The notes under the pieces: model-generated
Database searches by the model: none
Seen by the model: only the letters and a program-made list of their open reading frames with translations
Told to the model about the DNA's origin: nothing
Shown: piece by piece, positions 4,951 through 5,726 of the stretch
How positions within the stretch are numbered: position 1 is the stretch's first letter
Layout: each line of letters opens with the position of its first letter
Program-made: the position numbers and the translations under genes
Source of the DNA: Candidatus Methanomethylophilaceae archaeon
GTDB lineage: Archaea > Thermoplasmatota > Thermoplasmata > Methanomassiliicoccales > Methanomethylophilaceae
DNA: 5,726 nucleotides
Direction: 5' to 3'
Assembly: GCA_017616575.1 (NCBI GenBank)
Contig: JAFZXW010000231.1
Span: forward strand, 1-5,726

Positions 4951-5726
4951 ATGGCGGCACATGAAGTAATCTGCTGGGATTGCGGTTCGAAGATAGAGGA
5001 TCCGTTCGTGAACACCTGCCCTAAGTGCGGCGGGCTGCTGACGGTCAAGATGGATCTTGAGAAAGTCAAGGAGATAAGGCCCGAGGACCTCCGCAAGTCT
5101 CCCTTGGGGGTGTGGAGGTACGCCCCGTTCATGCCTGTGGACCCGGCCCACAAGGTCTCCATCCAGGAAGGCGGGACCCCCCTGTATCCTGTGAAGGCCC
5201 TTGGGAAGGAGATAGGCGTGGAGAACGCGTTCGTGAAGTTCGAGGGCCTGAACCCGACCGGCTCCTTCAAGGACAGGGGCATGACCATCGGTGTCTCCCA
5301 CGCGAAGGAGCTGGGGGCAAAGGTCGTAGGGTGCGCGTCCACCGGCAACACGTCCGCCTCCCTCGCCACGTATGCCGCAAAGGCCGGCATGAAGTGCGCG
5401 GTGTTCCTGCCGTCCGGGAAGGTCGCCATGGGGAAGCTGGCCCAGGCCCTCTTCTTCGGCGCCAAGGTCCTTTCCATCGACGGCAACTTCGACGACGCCC
5501 TCGCGCTCGCCAGGAGGATGGCCGACGAGAGGAAGCTGTACCTCCTCAACTCCATCAACCCGTACCGCCCCGAGGGCCAGAAGTCGGTCCTGTTCGAGAT
5601 AATGGACCAGCTGGACTACGACGTCCCCGACAGGATAATCCTGCCTGTGGGCAACGCCGCGAACATCTGGGCGGTCTACAAGGCCCTCACCGAGCTGCAG
5701 GAGGTCGGATGGATAGACAAGGTCCC
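4951..5726 (+). CDS. thrC: Threonine synthase with N-terminal zinc ribbon (partial, runs off the right edge)
   Basis: A PLP enzyme converting O-phosphohomoserine to threonine and phosphate. The visible 258 residues begin with a four-cysteine zinc ribbon (Cys8, Cys11, Cys23, Cys26 in CWDCGS and TCPKCGG), as in many archaeal threonine synthases. EGGTPLYP (73-80) follows, then the Schiff-base lysine Lys107 in NPTGSFKDRGM (101-111), then the substrate-binding STGNTSASLATYA (130-142). The PLP phosphate-binding loop reads LPVGNAANIW (231-240); many relatives have Gly where this has the second Ala. Complete proteins are about 400 residues, so the C-terminal third is missing. The start is fixed by a strong AGGAGG site and lies one base after the homoserine kinase stop. 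Conserved residues make this clearly threonine synthase rather than threonine dehydratase or cysteate synthase, although cysteate synthase is a close relative and is excluded only by the thrB context. Confidence 0.93.
   Translation, partial: MAAHEVICWDCGSKIEDPFVNTCPKCGGLLTVKMDLEKVKEIRPEDLRKSPLGVWRYAPFMPVDPAHKVSIQEGGTPLYPVKALGKEIGVENAFVKFEGLNPTGSFKDRGMTIGVSHAKELGAKVVGCASTGNTSASLATYAAKAGMKCAVFLPSGKVAMGKLAQALFFGAKVLSIDGNFDDALALARRMADERKLYLLNSINPYRPEGQKSVLFEIMDQLDYDVPDRIILPVGNAANIWAVYKALTELQEVGWIDKV

Noticed and set aside
1..5726. Mobile element, CRISPR array, tRNA or rRNA, toxin-antitoxin or other defence system
   Set aside because: No transposase or integrase motifs, spaced repeats, cloverleaf sequence or small gene pairs on either strand; every large segment is explained by housekeeping genes.

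Overview
The window looks like archaeal chromosomal DNA, G+C-rich and gene-dense. Archaeal markers are a mevalonate-pathway HMG-CoA synthase behind a dedicated helix-turn-helix regulator, a KEOPS subunit (Cgi121), an archaeal-type inositol monophosphatase/FBPase, and TATA boxes 25-27 bases before start codons that mostly lack Shine-Dalgarno sequences. The gene mix and base composition would suit a methanogen-related Thermoplasmatota lineage such as Methanomassiliicoccales. That placement is an inference; nothing in the window proves it.

Layout. Bases 1-1190 (minus strand) hold a two-gene unit: an XRE-type regulator whose 3' end overlaps the start of HMG-CoA synthase, which runs off the left edge. 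Bases 1252-2619 (minus) encode a two-domain PPK2-type polyphosphate phosphotransferase whose N-terminal domain has lost its Walker A residues. Divergent from it, an IMPase/FBPase-family phosphatase (2671-3414, plus) appears to share one quasi-symmetric TATA box with PPK2. Facing the phosphatase is Cgi121 (start 3915, minus), whose reading frame has no stop at the expected family end and runs 273 bases antisense into the phosphatase gene. A 101-base divergent promoter region (3916-4016) separates Cgi121 from a plus-strand threonine operon: homoserine kinase (4017-4949), then threonine synthase (4951 to the right edge, partial).

How the genes relate. The two threonine genes catalyse the last two steps from homoserine to threonine. 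KEOPS, to which Cgi121 belongs, uses a threonine-derived intermediate to make tRNA t6A, so that neighbourhood has a possible common theme. The regulator and HMG-CoA synthase form a plausible autoregulated isoprenoid-lipid unit, with a perfect 14-base palindrome upstream as a candidate operator. PPK2 and the phosphatase have no obvious pathway link beyond sharing a promoter.

I do not see a clear new biological system. There is no mobile element, CRISPR array, tRNA or rRNA, and no gene-free stretch over about 100 bases. The most noteworthy points are the degenerate PPK2 domain, the symmetric divergent leaderless promoter, the palindrome, and the abnormal 3' end of Cgi121.
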